The notes beneath the pieces were generated by a model. That model had not been told where the DNA came from and made no database searches. It saw only the letters and a list, made by a program, of their open reading frames with translations. From Myxococcales bacterium (GTDB lineage Bacteria > Myxococcota_A > UBA9042 > GCA-2863065): DNA of 33,579 bases. Position numbers and translations under genes: made by a program. The DNA lies in NCBI GenBank assembly GCA_018780435.1, contig JADMJS010000649.1:1-33579 (forward strand). The letters are read 5' to 3'. This document shows, in pieces, positions 25,371 to 33,553 of the stretch. Positions within the stretch are counted from its first letter, which is position 1, and every line of letters starts with the position of its first letter.

Positions 25371-27125
25371 TTATTGAGGTTTCGGCGTGGCGTCGAGCAA
25401 GGCTCGCGCGCGACCCGTGAGGGCGAGGGCGCGTGGCAGTCCCTTCTCGGCGAGGAGCTCGATCCGGAGGCGGAAGGTGCTGTCGTCGATGCTCGAGACG
25501 AGGCGGCTGACGCCGTCGCCGAGCTCGGAGATGAGATCGGTGCCGGGCGTGGCGCCGCCGGGTTCTAACGCCGTGAGCGCGGCTCGGATGGACCGAGACT
25601 CAGCGTCGAGCACCGCGAGCGCGGCGTTGTCGACCGCGCCCGTCGCCGGGAGCAGCGCTAGGCGTCGTTCCGTGAGATCGAGGGACCGCAAGGCGAGCCG
25701 GGACACGGCGGCCAGCTTCTCGGGCGTCGCGGCGTTGGCCTGCCGTGAACGGCGCCAGGCGTCGAGGCGGGCTTCGAGCGTCGCCGCTTGCGCGCCCGCT
25801 TTGGGGCGGATGACCAGCTCCAGCCAGGGCGTCTGGCCACGCGGCTCGAAGACGGCGGCGAGGCTCTGAAGGTCCACGCCGTCGCCCGCGCCGGGCAGGA
25901 CCCCGGCCGCGCCGTCGGGCGGCGACCGATGCCAAAGAAAGATGGGTCCGGTCGCGTTCAAGGCCGCGAGCTCGGGGGTCTTCTCGAGGCTGTCGCGTTC
26001 GTCCGGAAGCAGGTCGAAGGCCGCGGCGGGCGCGACAAGTCGGTCGCCGCGTTCGCAGCGCGATTCGGTGGGGCCAGGGACGAGGGCGGAGAGATCGGGG
26101 TCGACGTCGTCCTTGCAGGCGTCGTCGAGGACGGCCACGCGTTCGCCGGACGCGAGCTGCATGAGGAGAACGTGGCGCGAGCCCGCGGCGGCGGGGATCC
26201 CGAAAGCGGCGGCGAGCGACTCCTGGCGGTCGCCCGTGGCGTCGAGGCGTACCGAAAGCACCCACGCGGCGTCTTTCGGGACGAAGCGGAAGGGGGAGCC
26301 CGAACGCCCGAGCCATTCGATGACCTGATAGATGGAGAACGAGAGCACGAGCAGGGCGACCGCGAGGAAGCCCCAGGCGCGGGCGCGCAGGTTGAAGAGC
26401 GGCCCGGAGCCTTCCCGGCGCTGAGAGAACCACGCGCCGCCGACGCCGACCCAGTAGAGGAGGTTCAGCGGGAGGGCGAGCATCGTCTGACTGAAGGGGT
26501 CGGGCGGGGTCAAGATGCCCGCGACGATGAAGCTCACGACGATGAAGTAGCGCCAGAACCGGATGTAGGTCCGGACCCGCATGATGCCGAGGGTCGAGAG
26601 GAAGAACATCAACATCGGGAGCTCGAAAGAGACGCCGAAGCCCAGCAGAAAAACGAGCGCGAAGTCGAAGGCGCTCTGCACGGTGACGTCCATCTCGACG
26701 CCGCCGGTAGAGAGCGTGAGCTCGGCGAGGTAACCCGCCATGAAGGGGATGACGACTTCGTAGGCGAAGTAGGCGCCGAGCAGGAAGAAGAGTGTGGAGA
26801 AGAACACGACGGGGGCGATGGCCTGCCGCTCTTTGTCGTAGAGCCCAGGGGCGACGAAGCCCCACAGCTCCCAGAGAATGAGTGGCAGCGCCATGAAGAC
26901 GCCCGCGACGATCGAGAGCTTCAGGTAGACGAACATCGTCTCCGCGATCTCGATGGACGTGAACGTGTAGACGCCGTGTTCGGCCAGGCCGGCCCGGATG
27001 GGCGCCGCGATGAAATTGAAGAGCGGGTCGTGGAAGCTCCACCCGAGCGTGCCGGCGACGAAGAGGTACGCGGCGATGCGGACGAGGCGGTTGCGCAGCT
27101 CCCCGAGGTGCTCGGAGAAGGTCAT
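25371..27125 (-). CDS. tatC: TatC translocase fused to a C-terminal membrane segment and extra domain
   Basis: The protein has 584 residues, more than twice a normal TatC (about 250). Residues 1-235 are a canonical TatC with six membrane spans. It has FSEHLGELRNRL at the N-terminus, including the Glu of the signal-peptide-binding site, and LWGFVAPGLYDKER with the conserved Phe and Glu. After the sixth span a short basic loop leads to a seventh hydrophobic segment (AWGFLAVALLVLSFSIYQVIEWL, about 248-270). About 315 further residues of mixed structure follow. With TatC N-in/C-in, the seventh span would place this domain outside the cytoplasm. It contains two cysteines and a helical region near the end. 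ATG 27125 has GAAGG upstream; TTG 27140 would add five residues. It follows tatB directly. No stop or frameshift separates the two parts. Confidence 0.93.
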   Translation of the reverse strand: MTFSEHLGELRNRLVRIAAYLFVAGTLGWSFHDPLFNFIAAPIRAGLAEHGVYTFTSIEIAETMFVYLKLSIVAGVFMALPLILWELWGFVAPGLYDKERQAIAPVVFFSTLFFLLGAYFAYEVVIPFMAGYLAELTLSTGGVEMDVTVQSAFDFALVFLLGFGVSFELPMLMFFLSTLGIMRVRTYIRFWRYFIVVSFIVAGILTPPDPFSQTMLALPLNLLYWVGVGGAWFSQRREGSGPLFNLRARAWGFLAVALLVLSFSIYQVIEWLGRSGSPFRFVPKDAAWVLSVRLDATGDRQESLAAAFGIPAAAGSRHVLLMQLASGERVAVLDDACKDDVDPDLSALVPGPTESRCERGDRLVAPAAAFDLLPDERDSLEKTPELAALNATGPIFLWHRSPPDGAAGVLPGAGDGVDLQSLAAVFEPRGQTPWLELVIRPKAGAQAATLEARLDAWRRSRQANAATPEKLAAVSRLALRSLDLTERRLALLPATGAVDNAALAVLDAESRSIRAALTALEPGGATPGTDLISELGDGVSRLVSSIDDSTFRLRIELLAEKGLPRALALTGRARALLDATPKPQ

Positions 27126-27143
27126 GGTGCCTTCGGACAACGA

Positions 27144-27887
27144 TCAGCTCTTCGGCGAGGGCAGGTCGGGCGCGGCCGGCGCAGGTGACCCGAACGCGAC
27201 GGCACCGTCGGCGGGCTTCAGGGTCGGGAGCGCCGGAGCGGCGGTGGCCGACGCCCGGTTCGGCAGCGCGGCCGGGGTGGGCGGCTGAGCCGCGGGCGTC
27301 GCGGGGGGCGCTGCCGCGACGACGGGCGTGTGTTCCGGTTCATCGTCTGGCGGGTACCCTTCCGCGTCGGCCGCTGCTTCATCGGCGTCGGTGGGGTATC
27401 CGGCCGAGTCGAACTCGCCGAGGTGCTTCGGGTCACGGTCGTCAGTGGCGATCGGGTTCGACTCCCCATTGGAGAGCGGTGGTGGGAGTGGCTCCCGGTT
27501 GGCCTTGGCGAGGTCGGCGTAGGGGTCAGGTCGCTCGGCGTCGCTGGTCCCGAATCGTTCGCGGTTTCGGGCCAAGTAAGGGTCGGGCGGGAGGCCCCCC
27601 TGGGTGGGGGCGTCGGCCGTCTGTGGCGCCACGATCGACGCTACGTCGTTTTTCGGGGCGGTGGGACGCGGCGGCGCGTCCGATGTGACGTCTTTCGCGA
27701 TGTCTCGGAGGTTTGGGAGATCCTTGGCCGACTCCGCCATGTCGCGTTTGAAGTCGTTGGCGGCGCGTTGTAGGTCGCGCATGCCTTTGCCGAGCTGAGC
27801 TGCGATCTTCGGCAGCTGTTGCGGGCCAAGGACGATGAGGGCGACGGCGAGGATGATCAGCACTTCGGTGGTGCTGAGGCCAAACAT
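27144..27887 (-). CDS. tatB: Sec-independent translocase subunit TatB (TatA/B family) with a long low-complexity tail
   Basis: The protein has 247 residues. Residues 1-21 form the single membrane helix MFGLSTTEVLIILAVALIV, then the hinge LGPQQLP and an amphipathic helix (KIAAQLGKGMRDLQRAANDFKRDM). This is the signature of TatA/TatB, the Tat pathway subunits that recognise twin-arginine signals with TatC. GPQQLP instead of the FGxxxLP of TatA favours TatB. From about residue 60 the protein is Pro/Ala/Asp-rich with DPYLA and DPYADL repeats and no fold that I can recognise; TatB tails are usually shorter. The gene precedes tatC with 3-18 bp between them depending on the tatC start. ATG 27887 has a promoter-like TAGGAT just upstream. 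No separate tatA is visible in the window. Confidence 0.93.
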   Translation of the reverse strand: MFGLSTTEVLIILAVALIVLGPQQLPKIAAQLGKGMRDLQRAANDFKRDMAESAKDLPNLRDIAKDVTSDAPPRPTAPKNDVASIVAPQTADAPTQGGLPPDPYLARNRERFGTSDAERPDPYADLAKANREPLPPPLSNGESNPIATDDRDPKHLGEFDSAGYPTDADEAAADAEGYPPDDEPEHTPVVAAAPPATPAAQPPTPAALPNRASATAAPALPTLKPADGAVAFGSPAPAAPDLPSPKS

Positions 27888-27893
27888 GCGCGC

Positions 27894-27921
27894 ATCCTAC
27901 GCCCGGAACGCGTCCTGGCAA
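27894..27921 (-). promoter_or_regulatory. Promoter candidate for tatB-tatC
   Basis: On the minus strand TTGCCA (27921-27916) and TAGGAT (27899-27894) are separated by 16 bp. Only GCGCGC separates the TAGGAT from the ATG of tatB, so transcription would start at or next to the ATG (leaderless). AGGA inside TAGGAT could instead act as a ribosome-binding site. The remaining divergent gap (27922-28108) shows no other gene I can support. Confidence 0.4.
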
Positions 27922-28108
27922 GCGCTTCGGGCGACGGCGCTCGCGAAGGTGGGGCGTTGTGGCACTACGAAAGGGTCCTCATCGACGCTTCTCAATCCGT
28001 ATTCTCTCACCGGAGGTGACGCCGCCGTGGACCGTCGCGACGCGCGTCGATGACGCTCGAAATCGATGTGCGCCCATGGTAGACGCCCGCGTCAGCTCTG
28101 GAGGCCCC

Positions 28109-31100
28109 ATGCGTTACTGGTCCCGCGTTCTCGCTCTGCCTCTCGTCTTCTCGCTCGCCTGCAGCGCTGGGGGGGAAAGCACCAACCCCGGCGACGAAGA
28201 CACCGACGGCGGCGGCAACACCGACGACATCTTCGGAAGCGACGGACTTGACGGCTTCGAGCCCGACGCCGTCGTCGGCGACTCCGACGGATCCTTCCCG
28301 GACACCGACGGCGGCGATGCCGCCGACGGAAGTGATGGCGCCGCCGATGCGGATGGCGCCGACGTTCCGGCGCTTCCGGCGGTCGTCGTGGTCAACGAGA
28401 TCATGGTGGAGGCGCTCGCGGGAGGAGCCGACTGGATCGAGCTCGTGAACCTCGGTACCGGCAACGCCAACCTCGCCGGGTGGGGCATCGCGCGGGGAAA
28501 TGGGGCCAAGTCGATACTCCCGGCGGTGACGGTGCCGCCGGGCGGCTATTACGTCGTGGAAGCGGCGCTCGGCTTTGACCTCCAAGCGGCCGATGGAATT
28601 CGGCTGACGGCGCCGAACGGCGACCTCGTCGAGGAGGAGAGCTGGCAGGCGGGCGACGCGTCGCCGGGCTCGACGTGGGGGCGATTCCCGAACGGAACCG
28701 GGGACTTCAAGTCACTCGCGACGGCCACCAAGGGCGCGGAGAACGTCGACACCGGCGCCGTCCCGTGCGGCGACGGCGCGTGCGCTGGGCAGGAGTCGTG
28801 TACCAATTGCCCTTCCGACTGTGCGACGTGCCCGATCTGCCCCGATGGCGAGTGCAACGGCGACGAGACCTGCTCCACGTGTGAAGCCGACTGCGGCGCC
28901 TGCCCGACCTGCGGCAACGGCCAGTGCGGCGGCACTGAGGACTGCCAGAGCTGCCCAGGTGACTGCGGCGGGTGCGTCGAGGGCTGCGGGGCGACCCTCT
29001 TCTTCGCCGGCTACGTCGAGGGGTCGTCGAGCAACAAAGCCTTCGAGATCATGAACTTCACTGGCGCCACGGTGGATCTCTCGACCTACGAGATCTGGCG
29101 CATCTCGAACGGCGGGAGCTGGTCGGAGGGTGCCGGCAACGACTTCCCGCTCACGGGCTTCCTCGGGCACGGCGAGTCCATCGTCGTGTGCAACACCAGC
29201 TCCCAGTCGGGGGTCCTTGGCGTCTGCGACGTGAAGAATGGCGGCGGGCCGGTCAGCTTCAATGGCGATGACGCGCTCGGTCTTGCCAAAGACGGCGTGC
29301 TCGTGGACGTCATTGGCGACGACTCCGATCCGTCGCCGTCGGGCGGCTGGACGGTGGCGGGAGTGGCGAAGGCAACGACCGACCACACGCTCCTACGCAA
29401 GAAGACCATCCTCACGGGCACCACCGATTGGGCGAAGTCGTCTGGGAACGAGTGGGTGGTGCTCGAGCAGGACGAGCTCAGCGACTTCGGTGACCACAAA
29501 GCCAACGGGATCTGCGAGCCGGCGCCTGTGCTGCCGAACCTGCAGGTCAATGAGATCCTCGTGGGCGCGTCGGGCTACGTGGAGCTCGTCAACGGCGATC
29601 CGATTCACGATCTCGACGCGTCGGGCTGGACGGTCCACGTCGATGCGGTCTCCTATGCCCTCCCGAGCGGGACGGTGATCCTCGCGAAGGGGTACTTGGC
29701 CCTGGCGGCATCCGGGCTCGGCGTGGAGCCGGCGGCGCTGTCCGCAGTGAAGCTCGAAGACGCCGAGGCGGCCCTGGTCTGGGAAGGGACGGTCCCAGGG
29801 GACCTCCTCGCCGGTCAAAGCTGGGGACGCATCCCGGACGTGAACGGCGCTTTCCTCGGGCTCGATGTGCCCACGCCGGGCGCCGCCAATCAGCCGAACC
29901 CGTCTCAGTGCGGCAACGGCAATTGCAGCAACGGCGAGACGTGCGACACCTGCGCGGACGACTGCGGCGCGTGCCCCAAGTGCTCCGACGGCACCTGCAA
30001 TGGCGATGAGACGTGCGAGACCTGTCCCGGGGACTGCGGCGAGTGTCCGAACTGCGGGAACCTCGCCTGTGCGCAGTCGGAGGACTGCTCCTGCGAGTCC
30101 GACTGTGGACCCTGCACGCTCGGCTGCGCGACGACGCTCATCTTCTCGGAGTACCTGGAAGGGACGGGCTCGAACAAGGCCCTCGAGATCAGCAACCGGA
30201 CGGGCAAGCCGGTCGATCTGTCGCAGTACGCGGTCTGGAAGCTGACCAATGGCGGCGCCTTCACGGACGGGTCGGGGATCTCCAAGGTCACACTGAGTGG
30301 TCAGCTGGCGCACGGCGACGTCTACGTCATCTGTGGCGACAAGTCGGTGGCGGCGATCAAGGCGAACTGCGACTTCAAGACGACGGGCGTGCTCTCGACC
30401 TACAACGGCAATGATTCTATTGCCTTGGTCGTCGGGGGGCAGGTCGTGGACCGCATCGGCGCGGACGGCCCGGACGTGGGGACTGGCTGGGACGTCGCCG
30501 GCATCAAGGCGGCCACGGCCGAACACACGCTCCGGCGCAAGACGTCGGTGGTGAACGGCAACACGGACTGGGCGCTCTCGGCGGCGACGGAGTGGACCGT
30601 GGCCGGGGCCGATGTGGCCACAGGGCTCGGGTCGCACGCGGCCCTGGCGACCTGTGAGGCCTTCGTGGGCTGTGGCGACGGGAGCTGCGGGGATGGCGAG
30701 GATTGCGAGTCTTGCCTCGCCGACTGCGGCGAGTGCCCGGACGTTTGCGGCAACGGCACGTGTGGCGCGGAGGAGAACTGCACCCTCTGCGAAGACGATT
30801 GCGGCGCGTGCCCCGACGTGTGCGGCAACGACGTGTGCGCGGAGTCGGAGTCCTGCGCTCAGTGTGAAGTGGACTGCGGCGTGTGCCCTGAGACCTGCGG
30901 CAACAACGTCTGCGCCGACACGGAGGAGAGCTGTGACACGTGCGCGACGGACTGTGGCGTCTGCCCGGCGGTGTGCGGCAATCAGGACTGCGAAGCCGCC
31001 GAGACGTGTGGGAGCTGCGTCGTCGACTGCGGCGAGTGCCCGCCGGGTTGTGCTGCGGACCTCTTCTTCTCGGAGTACGTCGAGGGTTCGAGCCAGAGCA

Positions 31101-31573
31101 AGGCGCTCGAAGTGGCGAACTTCACCGGGAAAGACGTCGATCTCAGCGACTACGAGATCGCGCTCGGCCCGAATGGGAACGCGCTCGTGCCGGCCAATGG
31201 CGTCCCGCTCTCGGGCACGCTCGCACATGGCGACGTCTTCGTGTTCTGTCACAGCTCGTCGGCGACGGCGCTCAAGACGAAGTGCGACAAGTTCTCGGGT
31301 GGAACGCCGGTCAGCTACAACGGCAACGACGCCATCGGCCTCTACAAGAACGAAGTGCTCCTCGACGTCATCGGCGTGCCGGGTGAAGAGCCGACGGGCG
31401 GCTGGACGGCGGGCGGCATCGCGAAGGCCACCGCGGACCACACGCTGCGGCGACTCCCGGCCGTCCTCTCGGGGTCCACGACGTGGGCTCCCGATTCGTG
31501 GTCCGTCTTTGAGATCGATTCGTTCGACGACGTGGGTCAGCATACGCCCGAGGCGGTCTGCGAGCAGCCGTGA
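28109..31573 (+). CDS. Large lipoprotein with lamin-tail-like domains and short Cys-rich repeats
   Basis: The protein has 1154 residues. The start is ATG 28109 with GGAGG 5 bases upstream; the frame is open upstream, but no sensible signal is there. A signal sequence with C18 (VFSLAC) and an Asp/Gly-rich linker (about 20-85) lead to lamin-tail-like domains at about 91-215, 292-475, 477-598, 673-852 and 980-1150. Two subtypes are seen: VVNEIM...WIELVN and LFFSEYVEGS..NKALEI.N.TG..VDLS.Y. Between them lie clusters of a 23-25-residue repeat, CGNGxCxxxExCxxCxxDCGxCP: three at about 220, three at about 601 and five at about 855. Lamin-tail domains occur in many secreted bacterial proteins and nucleases; no nuclease domain is seen here. 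A surface structural or adhesive role is inferred. It ends 13 bp before the convergent HD-GYP gene. Confidence 0.88.
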   Translation: MRYWSRVLALPLVFSLACSAGGESTNPGDEDTDGGGNTDDIFGSDGLDGFEPDAVVGDSDGSFPDTDGGDAADGSDGAADADGADVPALPAVVVVNEIMVEALAGGADWIELVNLGTGNANLAGWGIARGNGAKSILPAVTVPPGGYYVVEAALGFDLQAADGIRLTAPNGDLVEEESWQAGDASPGSTWGRFPNGTGDFKSLATATKGAENVDTGAVPCGDGACAGQESCTNCPSDCATCPICPDGECNGDETCSTCEADCGACPTCGNGQCGGTEDCQSCPGDCGGCVEGCGATLFFAGYVEGSSSNKAFEIMNFTGATVDLSTYEIWRISNGGSWSEGAGNDFPLTGFLGHGESIVVCNTSSQSGVLGVCDVKNGGGPVSFNGDDALGLAKDGVLVDVIGDDSDPSPSGGWTVAGVAKATTDHTLLRKKTILTGTTDWAKSSGNEWVVLEQDELSDFGDHKANGICEPAPVLPNLQVNEILVGASGYVELVNGDPIHDLDASGWTVHVDAVSYALPSGTVILAKGYLALAASGLGVEPAALSAVKLEDAEAALVWEGTVPGDLLAGQSWGRIPDVNGAFLGLDVPTPGAANQPNPSQCGNGNCSNGETCDTCADDCGACPKCSDGTCNGDETCETCPGDCGECPNCGNLACAQSEDCSCESDCGPCTLGCATTLIFSEYLEGTGSNKALEISNRTGKPVDLSQYAVWKLTNGGAFTDGSGISKVTLSGQLAHGDVYVICGDKSVAAIKANCDFKTTGVLSTYNGNDSIALVVGGQVVDRIGADGPDVGTGWDVAGIKAATAEHTLRRKTSVVNGNTDWALSAATEWTVAGADVATGLGSHAALATCEAFVGCGDGSCGDGEDCESCLADCGECPDVCGNGTCGAEENCTLCEDDCGACPDVCGNDVCAESESCAQCEVDCGVCPETCGNNVCADTEESCDTCATDCGVCPAVCGNQDCEAAETCGSCVVDCGECPPGCAADLFFSEYVEGSSQSKALEVANFTGKDVDLSDYEIALGPNGNALVPANGVPLSGTLAHGDVFVFCHSSSATALKTKCDKFSGGTPVSYNGNDAIGLYKNEVLLDVIGVPGEEPTGGWTAGGIAKATADHTLRRLPAVLSGSTTWAPDSWSVFEIDSFDDVGQHTPEAVCEQP

Positions 31574-31586
31574 GCGAGGGTCGCGT

Positions 31587-32327
31587 TCAGCTCGCCTGCG
31601 CGACGCGGCGGGCGTCGCGCCGGAGGGTGCTCTCGGAGAGCTCCGCTTCGCAGATGCCGACCAGCTCGTCGGCGATGTCCTGACCAACGAGGTGCGCGAA
31701 GGCCGCGAGGCCCGCGGGAATCTCGAGTGCGTTCGAATAGGCGACGTCGTCGTCGAAGACGCCAGCCGTCGCGAGCCGGATGAAGGTCCTTCCGAGGCCC
31801 TCATCGAACTGGGTCCCGAGGCCGAGATGGAGCTGCTCGATGGCGCTTTCGAGGCGCAGCGGTTGGCGGTAGGGACGTTGGGTCGTCATGGCATCGAACG
31901 CGTCGACGATGCTCACGACCCGGGCGTCGAGCGGGATTTGGTCGCCACGGAGCTTTCGAGGATATCCCTCGCCATCCATCCGCTCGTGGTGTGACAGGAC
32001 AGCGCCGATGACGAGGTTCCCGAGCCGGTGATTGGCGATGAGCGCGGCCCCTACGGTCGTATGGCCCTGCATGGTGGCCCGTTCGGAGGGGTTCAGCGGT
32101 CCGGCTTTGCTGAGCAGCGCGGCGGGCACCTTGAGCTTTCCGACATCGTGTAGAAAGCCACCGAGGGTGATTCGGGCGACCTGGGCGGCGTCGAAGCCCG
32201 CCGCGGACGCGAGGATTCGGGAGTAGCGCGCCGAACGGCGCAAGTGGCCGCCCGTGTAGGGATCGAGTCGCGTGACGTCGAGCGCAATACGCGTCAGGTC
32301 GTCGAGCAGGGCTTCAGCTGAGAACAT
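31587..32327 (-). CDS. HD-GYP domain protein, predicted cyclic-di-GMP phosphodiesterase
   Basis: The protein has 246 residues and consists almost entirely of an HD-GYP domain, with no receiver or sensor domain attached. H28 corresponds to the first metal ligand region, HD is at H60-D61 (FLHDVGKLKVP), H89 and HH 113-114 follow, and GYP is at 121-123 in MDGEGYPRKL. RVVSIVDAFDAMTTQRPY carries the last conserved Asp. HD-GYP enzymes hydrolyse c-di-GMP to pGpG or GMP with two or three metals. All expected residues are visible, so activity is likely. The start ATG 32327 has GGAGGA 6 bases upstream. A C-terminal extension (about 185-246) is acidic and Ala-rich, possibly a partner-binding region. Confidence 0.93.
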   Translation of the reverse strand: MFSAEALLDDLTRIALDVTRLDPYTGGHLRRSARYSRILASAAGFDAAQVARITLGGFLHDVGKLKVPAALLSKAGPLNPSERATMQGHTTVGAALIANHRLGNLVIGAVLSHHERMDGEGYPRKLRGDQIPLDARVVSIVDAFDAMTTQRPYRQPLRLESAIEQLHLGLGTQFDEGLGRTFIRLATAGVFDDDVAYSNALEIPAGLAAFAHLVGQDIADELVGICEAELSESTLRRDARRVAQAS

Positions 32328-32420
32328 CGTCTTCCTCCATCACCGCTCCTGGAGAACGGGACCCGGAGCGCGCCCTTAAGCGCGATGTCGAGCTTGAACG
32401 GACCTTACGTCGCGCGAACA

Positions 32421-32451
32421 GACGCCTCACTCGCGGGAGAAAGTAGGCGTC
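32421..32451. other. 7-bp inverted repeat in the divergent HD-GYP/M48 gap
   Basis: GACGCCT (32421-32427) and AGGCGTC (32445-32451) are perfect inverted copies separated by 17 bases, 32 bp before the M48 start. The spacing of 24 bp centre to centre would suit a dimeric regulator. No firm promoter elements were recognised around it, so this is weak. Confidence 0.3.
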
Positions 32452-32482
32452 ACCCCTTGAAGAGCGTCACTGCGTATGGCCT

Positions 32483-33472
32483 ATGCACTCCATGATCGAA
32501 CTCCCTCCCGATCGTCCTCGTCGCGGGGGCCAGCGCCCTGGTGGGGACGGGGCCGACCCCCGTCCACTCGAATCGGCCTTCGTCGCGGCCGAGCCTGCGC
32601 CGACGGGTCCCCTGATTGGGGCAGCCCCACGCCCGGAGCCGAGAAAGGGCCGCCCGGCGTGGCTCGAGATTCTGATGGGTATCCTCGGCGTGCTCGCGCT
32701 CGGGTGGGTCGTCGTCATCGGCGGACGCTGGGCGGCGGCTCGGCTGGCGTTGGCGCTCCCGTACAGCGTGGATCGGTCCATCGGCGAGCTCGCGGCCAAG
32801 GAGTACGATACCAGCGCGAGCACTTGCACGAACCCGGTCCTGGTGGGCGCTGTGCAGGAGATCGTGACCAACCTTGAGGCTGGGCTCCTTCCCGAGCACC
32901 GCGGCCTCGTCGTCAAGGTCATCGACGACTCGGCGGTGAACGCCTTTGCGCTCCCGGGCGGCTACCTGTTCATCCTCACGGGGCTCCTGCAGGAGCTGGC
33001 CACGCCGGAAGAGCTCATCGGCGTCCTCGGCCACGAAGTCGGCCACGCCGTGAAGCGCCACGGGCTCCAGCGCATCGCGGAGGCGGTCTGGTGGAAGCTG
33101 GTGCTCTCGCAGATCATCGGCGACGTCTTCGGCCTCAGTCAGGTCATGGCGGATGGTGCGCTCGGGCTCCTCAGTTCGGCGTTCGGGCGCGACCATGAGC
33201 GCGAGTCCGACACCTTCGGCCTCGGGCTGATGCATGAGGCCGGCTATGCGGCGGGGACCTTCCCGGATTTCTTCGACCGGCTCCCGGCGAGCGGGCTCCC
33301 CGACTGGGCGCAGACCCACCCGGACCCGGGGGAGCGGGCCCAGACCTTACGCGCGGCGATCGCCGCCATGCCGCCGCCGGCCTCGCTCCGAACGCCGCCG
33401 CCGCTCGCGTCCCTGAAGGCGCCGTGTTTCGGGGGCGGCGCGCCGCTCCCAGCCGCCGTTCCAGTCGAGTAG
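32483..33472 (+). CDS. M48-family membrane-anchored zinc metalloprotease
   Basis: The protein has 329 residues. A Pro/Arg-rich cytoplasmic N-terminus (about 1-60) precedes one hydrophobic span (ILMGILGVLALGWVVVIGG, about 68-86), then the peptidase domain. The zinc motif is HEVGH (H184, E185, H188), and the third ligand is E241 in HERESDTFG, as in HtpX/LoiP/BepA-type M48 peptidases. FALPGGYLFILTGLL before the motif is the conserved edge strand. HPDPGERAQTLRAAI near the end is the family's C-terminal motif. The orientation suggests a periplasmic protease domain for quality control of envelope proteins. Start ATG 32483 or 32492; no clear ribosome-binding site for either. It is divergent from the HD-GYP gene. 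Confidence 0.92.
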   Translation: MHSMIELPPDRPRRGGQRPGGDGADPRPLESAFVAAEPAPTGPLIGAAPRPEPRKGRPAWLEILMGILGVLALGWVVVIGGRWAAARLALALPYSVDRSIGELAAKEYDTSASTCTNPVLVGAVQEIVTNLEAGLLPEHRGLVVKVIDDSAVNAFALPGGYLFILTGLLQELATPEELIGVLGHEVGHAVKRHGLQRIAEAVWWKLVLSQIIGDVFGLSQVMADGALGLLSSAFGRDHERESDTFGLGLMHEAGYAAGTFPDFFDRLPASGLPDWAQTHPDPGERAQTLRAAIAAMPPPASLRTPPPLASLKAPCFGGGAPLPAAVPVE

Positions 33473-33553
33473 GGCCCTCGCGCTCTCCGGACTTTTGCGG
33501 TACCTACGTCGCGCGCGGAGACGGCCTCCGCGAGCCCGACCCGAGGAGTTCCC

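Noticed and set aside
25788..27188. A 466-codon plus-strand frame opposite tatC
   Set aside because: The product is highly charged and Glu/Asp/Arg-rich, as expected for the complement of a hydrophobic membrane protein; tatC is certain.
29393..31804. An 803-codon minus-strand frame opposite the lamin-tail lipoprotein gene
   Set aside because: Composition is Arg/Ala/Val-rich with no recognisable fold, and it also crosses into the HD-GYP gene in the wrong frame. It is a shadow of the high-GC coding strand.
32406..33515. The 11-mer TACGTCGCGCG in two gaps (32406-32416 and 33505-33515), each upstream of a start codon
   Set aside because: It is GC-rich and short, lies at different distances (77 and 49 bp) from the starts, and is unsupported by flanking similarity. 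Chance is adequate.
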